Part shown: in pieces, positions 38,308 through 50,400 of the stretch
Position numbering within the stretch: position 1 is the stretch's first letter
Layout: every line of letters begins with the position of its first letter
Source: Owenia fusiformis
Taxonomy: Eukaryota > Annelida > Polychaeta > Sabellida > Oweniidae
Direction of reading: 5' to 3'
Assembly: GCA_903813345.2 (NCBI GenBank)
Contig: CAIIXF020000001.1
Span: 25,099,915 to 25,163,914, forward strand
DNA length: 64,000 nucleotides
Translations under genes and position numbers: made by a program
The notes under the pieces: model-generated
What the model saw: the letters and a program-made list of their open reading frames with translations, nothing else
Told to the model about the DNA's origin: nothing
The model's database searches: none

Positions 38308-38820
38308 CCACCAGGGGCTCTTTTTTGTACCGTAAGAAGTTACAAAGGTTTATTAGCCTATTGTTTAATTCGCGAATTTCATAAAGTTGCATTTTTGTCA
38401 GATTCGTAAAGTTACAAACAAAATTACGAAACTACTGTAGTGACATTATGCTTGCTTTCGTTTGCAGATTTAACAGCACCTCTGACCCTTTCGTAACTTT
38501 GCTAATGGCTTCTTATTTATTCATTTATATTATGATTTGTGATGTTTTGTCATTCTAAATCAGAAAACACAAAGGGCAACACCGTGGTCAACTTATTATC
38601 AACCTATTTCTATATTTTTTTAGTATGTTTCATGAAACGGTGGAATATGACGTCAACCCATTCATAAATCTAGCTCTAAACAATTGAAAAATTATGAATA
38701 ACTTATGGAAGCGTACAAAAAATGATCCATTCACAACTTTACGAATTTGTAACTATTTAAATATTTACCAAGTGCCAACATTTGTTATTACGAACGGTGC
38801 AAAAACGGACTCTAGGCTGT
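38308..38820. mobile_element. ~510-bp inverted-repeat element upstream of the receptor gene
   Basis: The left end GGCTCTTTTTTGTACCGTAA and the reverse complement of the right end (GAGTCCGTTTTTGCACCGTT) match imperfectly, and both arms continue with (A/T)A(A/G)TTACAAA-like sequence. No coding content. A fragment with similar TTACGAA motifs occurs near 55390. Confidence 0.4.
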
Positions 38821-39589
38821 AGGTGGCTAATTTGGGTCAGATAACATGGCAGAGTATTAGAAAGTTCCCTTAAACTTGAATATGTTCATCAGCTAGTGAA
38901 TAATTTTTCATTTTACCCTTATCTTACCCTTATCCCATTAGGGAGCCCAAAAATACTTTTGAAATCTATTTTCACTGGGAAAAATCTTGTGCTCTTTTTG
39001 GAACCTCTGTATATGGGTAGGTTCAACTGTTTATAATAAAGCCTCTGGCAGTAATGAGTAACCAGGGAGATGTATGTAAAAGGCCGACGAGTCAATCTCT
39101 ACACTTGGGTCCAAAATCCAAAGTCGGTGCTTGGAGGTCAGTGGTCTGATGGTCTATGGACCGAAGTTCGACCTGTCTCTTGACCAAAAGTCTGCCATTA
39201 TTACTTTATATGGCAAATCATCAAGGCAACGATCACGATGTCATATATTGTGATGAAGATATGACGTAATATCACATAAACTACATGTATGACATCAGTC
39301 ACATATTGCCCTATCAACTAAACAAACAACAGAGCGAAACGTCACATATCACTGTTGAATATATTTTAATTTGTGACATCATTAACATTTTACCTCACCA
39401 ACAGTAGTTTGTTCATGTCTTTCTCTGGTATTGGACATGGATCAGTTTTGACAAAATAGCATTATGGCCTTCGTATTTTTCTAGTGTCATTTTTCACTGG
39501 ATTATCTTGTTCTTGCACCCCATTTCATTAATTTAGCATATGGTGTTGACTGTTTTGAGCCACTCAGGCCCGTCAGATGGGGGGGGGTG

Positions 39590-41170
39590 CGATGGGGGTG
39601 CGATGGGTGCATCATCTCATACACTTTTAAAGTGCCCAGAAAGCATCAAATAGCATCTTAAAATTGTAAAATTTTCTAGAGGGAGTGGGCCACCCCTCAC
39701 AGCCCCCTCAATACAATGGAAAAGTTCTGAATTTATTTTATGTATTGTCTCAGACACTTTTAAGTGCCCAAGTGCCCGCACATCATCACATGGCTCCTTG
39801 ACATAGTCAATGTTTCTGGGGGACTAACACTTGCTCCTCTTCGGGATCCTCACCCACCCCCTCTGGCACTCTCAAATTTTTAACTGACTCGTACACTTTG
39901 AAAGTGCCCAGAAAGCACTAAATAGCGTTTTAAAATTGTAAAAATTTTCTAGGGGGAGTGAGCCACCCCTCACATCCCAAAAAAACAATTGAAAAGTTCT
40001 GAATTTATTTTATGTATCATCTCAGACACATGTAAAGTGCCCAGACATCATCAAATAGCTCCTTGATATAGTCAATGATTCTGGGAGACTAACACTTACT
40101 CGCCCTCTTGCATCCCCACCCCACCTCCCCTTCTGGCACCCCCTTACCCCCTTAAATCCCCCAAAATATTTTTTATCGAGTCATACACTTCGAAAGTGCC
40201 CAGAAAGCTCCAAATAGCATCTTAAAGTTGTAAAATTTTCCAGGGAAGTAGGCCACCCCTCACATCCCCCATAAAACAATTGACAAAAATTCTGAATTTA
40301 TTTCATGCATTGTCTCAGACACTTCTGAAGTGTCAAGACTTCATCAAATACATGTAGCACCTTGATATGGTCAATGTTTCTGGGGGCAGATATGGGGAAC
40401 AAACACTTGCTCCCCCTCTGGCATCCTAATCCCACCTCCCCCTCTGGCATCCCCCTTTGACACCCCCAAAAATTGAAAAATATGAAATTTTTTTCAATTT
40501 TTTTCGATTGACTCATACACTTTAAAAGTGCCCAGAAGCACCAAATATCATCTTAAAATTGCAAAATTTTCTGGAAGAGTTGTCCACCCCTCACATCCCC
40601 CACAAAACAATTGGGAAAATTCTGAATTTCATGATTTGTCTCAGACATTTTTAAAGTGCCCAGACATCATCAAATGGCACCTTGATATGGTCATTGTTTC
40701 CACCCCACTTCACCCTCACATTCTATTTGACATCCCCAAAAAGAATTTGAAAAAAATTCACTTTTTACTGACTCATTCACTTTAAAAGTGCCCAGAAAGC
40801 AGCAAATGGCATCTCAAAAGTATAAAATGTTCTAGGGGGATTGGGTCACTCCTCACAAGTTTGGAAGTTGCATTTGTTAATTTTAAACACTTTAAAAGTG
40901 CCTAGAAGTCACCAAGTGACATAATGAAATCATAAAAACATAAAAATTTCTGGCAGCCCACCCCAAAAACTAAAGCATTCATTTACTCAAACACATTAAA
41001 AGTGCTCAGAATTAACCAGACAGCATCTTGAATTAGTAAAATTTTCCTTGCTGCCCCCCTAAGAAGAAAATGATTGAAAAAATCTGAATTTCTTATAAAT
41101 AGATTCTATTTCAATTAAAACACCGTGAAAGGGTCCAGAAATCACTAAATGTGATCTTGAACTGGTAAAA
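39590..41170. repeat. Satellite-like tandem array, ~280-300-bp units
   Basis: At least five degenerating direct repeats are marked by CACTTTAAAAGTGCCCAGAA, CATCTTAAAATTGTAAAATT, GGCCACCCCTCACATCCCCC and a CATCATCAAATAGCTCCTTG-like block. The order is constant within each unit, and similarity falls off to the right. No gene is seen here. Confidence 0.85.
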
Positions 41171-41209
41171 GTTCTCGGGCTCTAGTACACCCATCCCCTA
41201 TTTCAGTGT

Positions 41210-41480
41210 TTCTCCAAATTTCTCATACAATATTGAGTCTAAAAACAATACGAAAACAATAAAAAACTACAAAATATAGGGAGTAACTGACCCCCCCCCC
41301 TCCCCTTTGACTTACGCAATTTGATTTACGCGGCAAAAAATTGACAATTTCTCCAAATTTCTCATACAATATTTAGTCTAAAGACAATACGAAAACAATA
41401 AAATACTACAAAATATAGGAAGTAACCGACCCCCCCCCCCCTTTGACTTATGCAATTTGATTTACGCGGCAAAAAACTGA
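41210..41480. repeat. Two direct ~132-bp repeats with poly-C tracts
   Basis: Both units contain TTCTCCAAATTTCTCATACA, ACAATACGAAAACAATAAA, a run of C residues and TTTGATTTACGCGGCAAAAA. They directly follow the 280-bp satellite array. Confidence 0.85.
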
Positions 41481-41674
41481 CAATTTTATTTTCTCTTTAG
41501 TTAAAACCGCACCCCCTTGGAGAAAAGGCCACTGCCCTAGTAATATAATAATATCATCTACATCTTTCATTCTTGCACAAAAGATGCCAATGTACCTAGA
41601 GTTGAGGTTACTTAGTTTGCACAAAGCTATCTCTCTCTCTAAAAGATGGCTATGCAAATACAGTATAGTAAAGT

Positions 41675-42256
41675 CCCGGGGGGTTCACTATATATAAACC
41701 TTGACGGGGATCCTCGGCGCATGTGGGGTACCTTTTTCAACGTTTGGTATGGTACGTTTGGTATGGCAATGGACCCATATTTTAGGATTTGGTATGGGAA
41801 TGCCCAGAAATTTCTGATTTCTGAGGTATGGCAATGGTTTGACTTTTGCTCTTCTGGTATGTGAATGGTCGTTGTAGATACGTTACCTAACATTCGTGAT
41901 ATGGCATTGGTCCTGTATTTGCACATTTGTATGACATTGATCCTATATTTCATTTACTTTGAATTAAGGTATGGCATTGGTCCCATATTTGGACATTTGG
42001 TATGGCATTGGTCCTACATTTTGACATTTGGTATGACATTGGTCCCATAATTGGACATTTGGTATGGCATTGGTCCTATATTTGGACATTTGGTATGGAA
42101 TTGGTCCTATATTTGGACATTTGGTATGGCCTTTGGGCGTTATTTTGGTTGGTATGGGAACATATTGAAATTTGACAGATTGGTATGGGAACATATTGAT
42201 ATTTGAGGCTTCAGCCTAGGACCCCCGTCGAGTTTTATATACAGTGAACCCCCCGG
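41675..42256. mobile_element. TIR-bounded element filled with a ~31-bp tandem repeat
   Basis: Left terminus CCCGGGGGGTTCACTATATA and right terminus ending TATACAGTGAACCCCCCGGG are inverted repeats, continuing with GACGGGGATCCT against GGACCCCCGTC. The interior (about 41750-42190) is a degenerate tandem repeat of TTGGTATGGCATTGGTCCTA plus TATTTGGACAT. No transposase is encoded, so this is a non-autonomous element or a transposon-like satellite carrier. Confidence 0.75.
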
Positions 42257-43797
42257 GAGTAAAGTTGAGGGTTGATACAGTAATTCTTCAGAATGAACAT
42301 GGGCTATAACTCTGGCCTTAACTTAGTCTATAGTTTTCAGAAAGTTTTGGCCTACATTTTGACTTCGTTTGATCTAGACACCCGGGGCTCTCCATCTACA
42401 TCGGCCATCTCCTCAGTTTTCAAAAATGCAGGCCCAGTTGCCAAATGCAAAATGGAAAGATTTCAATGCAGTGGGTGGCTGCCGATGATGCAGTACTGTA
42501 CTGTCTGTACTAAAGATTTTCTCCCGGGACAGATTTTTTAGACCCAGTGCCAAAAATTCGCGGGATTTTGCGGGACATCTACTAAATTCGCGGGATTTCG
42601 CGGGACATTAAAGGGATTTGCATGATTGCGCTAATAGGCCAAATTCAGGTCAAATTCCTAATCGCGGGACAGTTAACAGGTTTACCACCAAAAACTTCAT
42701 AGAGGGACAGATTTTTTAGACAAAGTGCCCTAAATTTGCAGGATGTCCCGGGACATTCAAGGGATTTGCGTGATTGGGACTAATGTAAAAGCGTGTAAAA
42801 GCTAATCAAACTTCTAGATACTGATTAATCAAATAAAATGCACCGTTGCATTGTAACTTAAATAAACGTCAACACAATTTCACAAAATACGCATAGGAAT
42901 ATTATTAAACTTTATTGTAATTTATCAAAAACAAAAACGCCATGCTTCAGGTGTGAGTACCGTAATCTAACACGAAATTCAAAACTTCGGAACAATACTT
43001 TGCACTTAGGCTATGGCGTTCGTGACCAACTATGAAACGCTTACCCCCATAATGTTATATATTAAAATGTACCTATTCAATAGACCTATACTGTAGGCAT
43101 GGGCTTTCAATTGAAAGCCCATGATATAGGGGTTCGATTAATCTACATCAAATTATAGGAAATGAGGTTACTTTTCTAGATAGGGTTTGTAGAAAAAACC
43201 GGGTACCGGGTAGTAAATCCTCCATGCTGGGTTCAAACTTGGTACCCGGTCGAAAAAAACGAGTACCCAAAAAACGAAATATACGAATATACAACATAAT
43301 TAGATCATTAGAAAACGTGTAAGATTTGTTTTGAATTTACAAAAATGTATGTAACTTCCTTCAAAATTGAGCTAGAAGCTTCAAATAAAAAGCATTTTAA
43401 GGCTGGCTCTTTTCTTCCTCTATCATCATGGTCATATTTCCATTGGTAATGAAGGGAGGGGGATGCGATCGCACCCCCTCCTGGCTACGGCAATGACATT
43501 GTAAGACGATTTGAAAAACAAGATAAATCTTACTCTATTTTCAATAGTTCGTATGTTGGTACGTGAATTGTTTTGATTATGATTTAAATCTGTAAAAAGC
43601 TATCGTTGCTTTAGCAGAGAGGTGACGTGTGTTAATTTACATGATGCATCGTGTAAGAATTTGATTATTAATCATAATTTAAGTTATTCCAAAAAATGTC
43701 CACTGAATTGTAAATTGTTATGTCTTACAATGTCATAGGCGTAGCCAGGAGAGGGTGCGTTTTCTCATAATCTAATTATGTTATATACAGTAAAACC

Positions 43798-45153
43798 TGT
43801 CTAATCCGAACACCCACGGGACCAGCCAAAAGCGTTCAAATTGGCAGGTGTTCAAATTTCGAGGATTTTGTTGGTCGGGGGGGGGGGGGATTTTCATTGT
43901 TCAGTCCACTATATTGAACACTTAATACTAAGTCAGAAAACAATAAATGTTGTTGATGAGTTAATTCTACAATAGTCATATAGCCTATATGCTATGTTTT
44001 ATTTATATTTTGAACATTATCATCGTTTTAGTAAAAATAACTCTTATGTTTTGGCAAAAACTTTGTAATACACTGTAAAAGTATATGATAGTCTCTTATG
44101 AAATCTTATGCTTATCAAATGACTTATCCAATATTATGGTAATATAGCAGTGCTTTACTTTTGCTTGGAAAAGTCCTTCATTGTTGTTTGTTTCTTGGCA
44201 CTTTTAGCATTAGCAATATTTGAGTAGATATCCTCTTCAAGTAAAAAGAATTTTTCATGAGTGTTCATTCGAGATGATGTATAATCCTTCAAAATATCAA
44301 GGGCATTCAGGATGTCAGATGTATGCCTTTTAGGAGACATTTTAGTGATAGGATATTACAAAGTTGAATTTTTTTCTCTTTCTTGTGATATAATCTTGTC
44401 TGCAAATGTTGTCTGTGTTGTCCTTGTGATTATAAAACATTTGCTGATTGAATCTTAGCTATCATAACAGACCCATGGGATATAAAACAGTTAAGACCTG
44501 TTCATAATCCAAATCAAAAACATCCAGTTAATTTACAATAAGGATAAACCAATTATCTCCCAGATTCTCACCTTTCTCTTAATCCAAATCAAAAACATTC
44601 AGTTCTTTTCTAAATCTTGTCTGCAAATGTCGTCTATGTTGTCCTTGTGATTATAAATCATTTGCTGATTGAATCTTAGCTATCATAACAGACCCATGGG
44701 ATATAAAACAGTCAAGACCTGTTCATAATCCAAATCAAAAACATCCAGTTAATTTACAATAAGGATTTACCAATTAACTCCTGTATTCACACCTTTCCAA
44801 AAAATCCTGTTGTTTTCCACAAATTAGGGATGTCACTGAGACTAAATAAGTTAGTTAGGACAATATTGGTCCTTTGATTACATTGTATATGTAAAGATAA
44901 ATAACAACTATAACATTGACTCAATATTTGGCTATAATTGAAATGTCCAGACATTTGATTTCTGATAAAAATGTTCAGATTAGACAGGTCACTTTTTCAA
45001 ATCTGGTTGTTCACTGTTCAAATTAGGAGGTGTTCAGATTTCAAGTTTTTTTTAACATGGGAGTCAATGGGAGGAAAAAATGGGACCGAAAAAAAGTGTT
45101 CAAATTGGAAGGTGTTCGGATTAGCCAGGTGTTCAGATATACAGGTTTTACTG
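43798..45153 (-). mobile_element. Tigger/pogo-like DNA transposon remnant
   Basis: 1356 bp with termini CAGTAAAACCTGTCTAATCC (left) and the complementary ATACAGGTTTTACTG (right), flanked by TA. This is the usual pogo/Tigger arrangement. Inside, a ~170-bp block is directly duplicated (44392-44560 and 44612-44780), with CAGACCCATGGGATATAAAA in both copies. The only coding remnant is on the minus strand at 44340-44155; the DNA-binding and DDE regions are absent. Confidence 0.75.
44155..44340 (-). pseudogene. C-terminal remnant of a Tigger-like transposase
   Basis: 61 codons ending QTTMKDFSKQK then stop. Short QTT(x)xxF-type tails are common at the C-terminus of Tigger/pogo-like transposases. 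Its position inside CAGTA-type terminal repeats supports the assignment. The 5' nine-tenths of such a gene is missing. Confidence 0.5.
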
Positions 45154-46419
45154 TATTCGTATTTTTCATTTTTGGGTACCCGTTTTTTTGACCGGGTACC
45201 GGGTACCAAGTTTGAACCCAGCATGGAGGATTTACTACCCGGTACCCGTTTTTCTCTACAAACCCTTTCTAGATATCAGCGTCCATTTATTGTAACTCGC
45301 GTTTGCTAACATTTGCTCAGTTCTGAGATGAAGGCCACGCGAGTAGTAAAAAGGCCAACGTTGGATTTATTTGTGACCTACATCCCTATTTTCGTAATTA
45401 AAATGAAATTTGAACCCTTCCTCTTTATTTTGATACCAAACAACAGCATGCTAGGTACTTGAAATTAGCTAAACTTTACTCCTCAAAAGTGCAAAAACTT
45501 AGCTTCTTATATAAGACAAGATAATCACAATATAGGAGATTGCAACAATTTCGGAAATTCGCGGAGGTCAAAGCCACATTTGCGGGACTTCGCGGGACAT
45601 TGCGGGACACGCGCTAATTTTGATCAAATTCGCGGGATAATCCCGCCATTCGCGGGACACTTGACAGCTCTGGATGATGTTTGATTTGCCCCATAAAAGT
45701 TTGGCTTACAGTACAGGGTAAGATAATTAGACTACTGTAGTACATTTAGATCTAGTAGACTAAGCTTACAGTGACACGACGTCTTACGTTCATAGAATAA
45801 AAAAGAAAAAGGCTGGGCGATATTAGAGGATTCCTCGAGTTGAGTGAACTTGTGAATGACTGCCTAAGTTTCATACAACCCGTTTCACAGATGAGTTAAT
45901 GAATATGTACAATATAGAATGAACAATGATATATATATATGAATAAACTCACCAGAGCATGAGACTGAATAATTCTGGCTTTTTTCAATATTTCCTCTCT
46001 AAAAAAGTTTATATTCCCGTGATGCACTGGACCTACCGTGATGCAACTTCAAAACTTTTATGCGGGAAAATGAAAGTATAAGGCGTGTACATTTCCAACT
46101 GTTTAGCTACAGAACAGCGTGGATGCCCGGCCTGGATGGAAACTGTGGTAGCCTACGAAGGTCTAGGCTACACAATCAGCCCTGCGGCTCGGTGCTCTTG
46201 CTAAATTATGATACGCCTTTACTAGATCTCTAAATTCGAATTCACAGACGAAAAATAGATTAAAGTCTCAATTTACCCGTTCTTTCAAATCCACACATAG
46301 TTATTGAGCATGTTTTACCCAATTATGCTTTATTTCGTTCGATTCATGCGTGTGTCATCCAAATAGAAACGTCAGTCGAACAGCCGGCCATTTTGAAAGT
46401 TACTGATTTATTATTGAAA

Positions 46420-46461
46420 TGACGTCATACATTCTATGCATAGCAAACACCAATGACGTCA
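46420..46461. promoter_or_regulatory. Pair of CRE palindromes (TGACGTCA) upstream of the discoidin gene
   Basis: Perfect TGACGTCA at 46420-46427 and 46454-46461, 34 bp start to start, about 1 kb upstream of the first visible exon of the discoidin gene. GGCCATTTTG and CATGGCGGAC nearby resemble YY1-type start-site elements. CRE is the known CREB/ATF site; promoter activity here is inference. Confidence 0.4.
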
Positions 46462-46744
46462 CACGCAAATCTACAGCTGTCATGGCGGACAATCATTCAC
46501 AGAAAATTTAGTTTATATTTGTAGGCCTATAAGTTGCTGATAATTTAAAAAATGGTATCACTAAATTCACTTTTGACATCGTAAGTTGTCATTTAATGAC
46601 ATAAAGCATGAAGAAAAAAGTGTCAGTTCAAAGTTCACATACAGGTAGGATTATAAATACATTTTCAACGAACTTCTGACTTCAGCAAAGTCGTTGTTGT
46701 TCTGTCGGTTTTCATATATTTTATTTGTTAGGTCTACAGTCACA

Positions 46745-46782
46745 TTTATCCCGTTCCATTCCATGTCATGGAACGGGATAAA
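46745..46782. other. 38-bp perfect-arm hairpin
   Basis: TTTATCCCGTTCCAT and ATGGAACGGGATAAA form fully complementary 15-bp arms around a short TCCATGTC loop. It lies between the CRE pair and the discoidin gene. It may be residual transposon ends or a structural element; no function can be assigned. Confidence 0.8.
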
Positions 46783-47450
46783 GTCACATGACTCAGGCCA
46801 GGTATAACTTTTACCCGATTAGTTGCTCTTATAGTCCAAAGGTCGTGGCATAATTTTGATCCCGGATTTGATACTGTTTTCCAATAAAACCCTTGTAGCC
46901 TATTAGCCTACCAGTAAGCTTACCTGCTTCATCTGACAAAAAATTCTGTCAAGATTGTGTTTCCCGCTAATTTCATTATTGTTTAGATAGTAAAGTTATG
47001 ATGTGTAAAATCAGTATGTTCTTTTCTTGCTGATCATTGAATTCCGCTTCTATCGCCCGAAGTACATCTATGTCACCCGATAGGCCATAGGTAAAATACT
47101 ATATGCACTATGAAATACTGAACATAAATTTAATAAATGATAACATGATGATAATAAGTTATGCAAAGGTGTGTTAGTCTAAGTTTCTTGAATTAACGAA
47201 TGCAACTTTCGGTAAAATAGTAGGTTATTCCGGTAGCCGACAGTCGTTAGTTGCATTCGGGGATTATAAGTTCGATTATATTCCTAAGTCCATTGTTCTT
47301 TAAATTGAACCATGGCGTCATTTTTTTATTTCATGAAGGTTCTGTTAATGGTCCCCTTGGTGGAGGCATATATCTCTGGAGTGGCTCATTATCTGTGTGA
47401 ATTCGTCATTTAAGAAGAAATATGAAAGTACAATTATTTTTCAATTTCAG

Positions 47451-50400
47451 GTTCTAGCAGTTTCCTTGCTAGCGCTTCGCTTTTGTTATGTATGATTATC
47501 ATCCTTCAAGTAGACCAACATCCAGTTGCTGGTAAGTAAATGGCCCCATAGAATGCTGCATAGTGTACAAATGTGAGTGAAAATGCTTTAAGACAATTTA
47601 ACCTCCAGAAAGACATTTGTTATTCAATCAACTAAACTTTGAAGATTATCTTGCCCTAAAGTTGTTTGTATGTTCATTGTATTTTCTGAAACGAGATGAT
47701 TTTGGCGTTTTTGCCTCTGTAATGTAAACATTAATATCATGAAGTGTCTTGCTGGAAAGTTGATAGTCTGACGGCTTCAACAGCTCAGCCAGCCGAAGGA
47801 AGTATTCCAATACACAATTTGTAAACAATTTAACACAGAGTAGTATGGCATTGGGACATCTCCATGACTGGGGACAGACCTCCTGTGGTGTTTGTTTATG
47901 GAAGAAAAGTTAGAATCTTCCATCTCAGAAGAAAGTAGAATTTCTGACGGAATTTGCCTCACCAAAAAGAATACTTCGAGGAGGATATTGTTCAATTCTG
48001 AGATGGAGGATTCTACAATGTGCTGAGATTTAGAACTATATAAATAGAAAGGGAAAAGGTGATTTAACAGAATTTTAGAAAAGCGATTGAAGAATGAAGT
48101 TATGAAGTGGTTATAAAGTATTAAAGAGAAATTGTTAAATTATAGAAAATTGAAAATAAGAATTTTAGACTGAAATAATAAAGAAGGAAAGACAATCAAA
48201 TAATTTAGGCTTATGTTGAGGAAGTTTCGTAATATAATAGAGAAGGGTCAAGACGGACACACAGTTCTTAATTTACGTAGGTCGTGAGGCGTGACCCTGC
48301 CTTTTGTGCAGAAATGAAAGATGTAACTACCATGTGTGGAATGGGTTATGTTAGAAAATAGCACATGGTCATGGAATTTCAAAATATACAGAAACATTAT
48401 TTTTGCCAAATTCACATCGCTGTTTGGTGATTTGAATTTGAAAGTGTATTCTTTATCAATCCCATTGATTTTACTTGAGACAACCCGACGATGGCTGGGA
48501 ATGCCGTCCACAGTGGCGATAGTCGTCACTAGTCACAAGCTAATTAGTAATTTGCAGTTGTAATTTCTATTGTTCTTTTACAAAAGTCCCATGTTACCAT
48601 TTTAGACGATTTCAAATTCTTCCGTATTTGAGCTAGCTTTTTATGTTAGTTCTGATTTTTTTAGGTCTCTGTCCCAGGGTTCTTAACTGGGCACCAGTAT
48701 TTAACGCCAAGAGACAATGGGTCCCAGGAGACCTGGGAGGTCTAAAAGAGATACAGACTGTACAATTACAGGGTGATACAGCATTGCAACGAAATAATTC
48801 AAATGATGGCAAGTCTCAAGCGTACAAATTCAAACTTGGATACAGTTTGGATGGCAAATCAGAGTCAGTTTACAAAGAAGTTCCAAATGAAGAAAAGGTG
48901 TGTAAGAAAAATCTTTTATCGGATCACTTTATCTGTGTAAATGAAACGGTTAAAATTGGACGTGTACAAAACGTCGTGTATCTTGTGAAACTGTACATTC
49001 GGCTCCTACAGTACTGTAGATCATCTAGACATATATGACACGTCCTGCATTTGGTACATGTATTCAGATATTGATATCAGAAGTGATCTCTGTAGCATCA
49101 GAACAACCTGGTGCTTCCTTATCCGTGTTTGAAATTCTCTTTATTATTTCGAATGTTTTTTATCTTGATTCACAAGGTTTCAATAGCTCCAACTGTTATG
49201 ACACCTTGGAAATCGAAGATGAATGTTTTTGGCATTTTAAAGATTCTATCCGATCTGTTTTAGGTTTTCACTGGTACTTGGCGCTACGACAAACCAGTCA
49301 CTCATAAGTTGACAGATGCGTTTCTTGCACGTTATGTGAAAATCATACCGATCGAATGGAAAACTGACGTCGGTGTGAAGTTTGATGTGAATGCTTGTTC
49401 AATTACAGGGGAGAGTAAAACAAAAAATAATTCGAGTAAGTCGGTGCAGTAAAATGTATTTGTTATTTCTTCTGATCAAACATGCATGATCTGGATTCTT
49501 TCAAATCACACGAACAAAATATGATATTTATACCCGGGTATTCATCCATCTTGATTCAAGAGGCTTTTGTGTGGTAGCTAAAAAAATGGTTATCAAACTT
49601 TATTTTCAGCTAATCGTTTAGTACTCGAGCATGGGAACCTTGGAAAGACTCCATCTAAAAGTCACATGCGCAAAAAAAGATCAACCTCCACGACTTCGTA
49701 AGTGAAATCCTAAACAATATTATAATTCATCTTTAGAATGGCTATATATTTTCAAAAATATCAACAAAGAAATAGTTCAGGACTTTTTAAACTATTATCT
49801 TCATGAGACCTACTTTTAAAGTCTACTTTTATCACTTATGTTAGTTCTTTCTTTAGTTAATCGTTCCCTACGGCTCAGGGGCTAAACATTTTATCTGCAT
49901 CTTCATTCATTCTGTGAAATATTTTCCAAAGTTGTTTGCTGTGTTTAATTCCTTCATCTTGACTCGTCCAAGACATTTCTTTACAAGAGAAAGTCAAAAG
50001 CGAGTGTTAAGTATGAAATTCCTCATTTAAATTCAAATTACATTTCAGAAGAAAACAAAGAAAAGGTAGAAGAGGCGGCAGAAAGCATCGCATCAAGAAA
50101 CACAACAAGCCGCCAAGACTTGGTAATTATGAGTTTATCAGAAATTATTCCAATAATTTTGACAAACACTTTTTATTTATGCAACGATGGACATGTAAGA
50201 AACTCCGGGATTTATTTTGGCACCTAGTCACCATATCATCGTATACATGTGTTCATTGGTGACGTTTTTCAAAGATGCCAAATGAACTTATAATAGTCTG
50301 CATATTGGTTGTGTGGCAATTATGAAAATACTGACATCGTCACATCTAGATGTCAACTTGACAAATTCTGACCTCTATGTATACTTTAAGTTTACTTTAA

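Larger units (their letters stand above)
43173..45273. repeat. Inverted ~115-bp arms (GGTACCGGGT family) enclosing a Tigger-like element
   Basis: Left arm 43173-43290 and right arm 45155-45273 are reverse complements sharing AGGGTTTGTAGA, CCGGGTACCGGGTAGTAAAT, CCTCCATGCTGGGTTCAAAC and TTGGTACCCGGT. The right arm directly abuts the Tigger-like terminus. Further out, GCGGGAC-rich stretches (42543-42790 and 45550-45665) flank the whole block, so it is a nested insertion structure. Confidence 0.75.

Noticed and set aside
42293-42541. Plus-strand 82-codon frame with several cysteines
   Set aside because: No zinc-finger or other domain spacing fits, and it sits between two mobile elements.
43130-43150. 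GGTTCGATTAATC as a possible tRNA T-arm
   Set aside because: No acceptor stem, D-arm or anticodon arm can be placed around it.
47312-47413. ATG GCG TCA... frame (MASFFYFMKVLLMVPL) as first exon of the discoidin gene
   Set aside because: It looks like a signal peptide, but its possible donors are in phase 0, while the next exon needs phase 1. Joining in phase 0 hits a stop.
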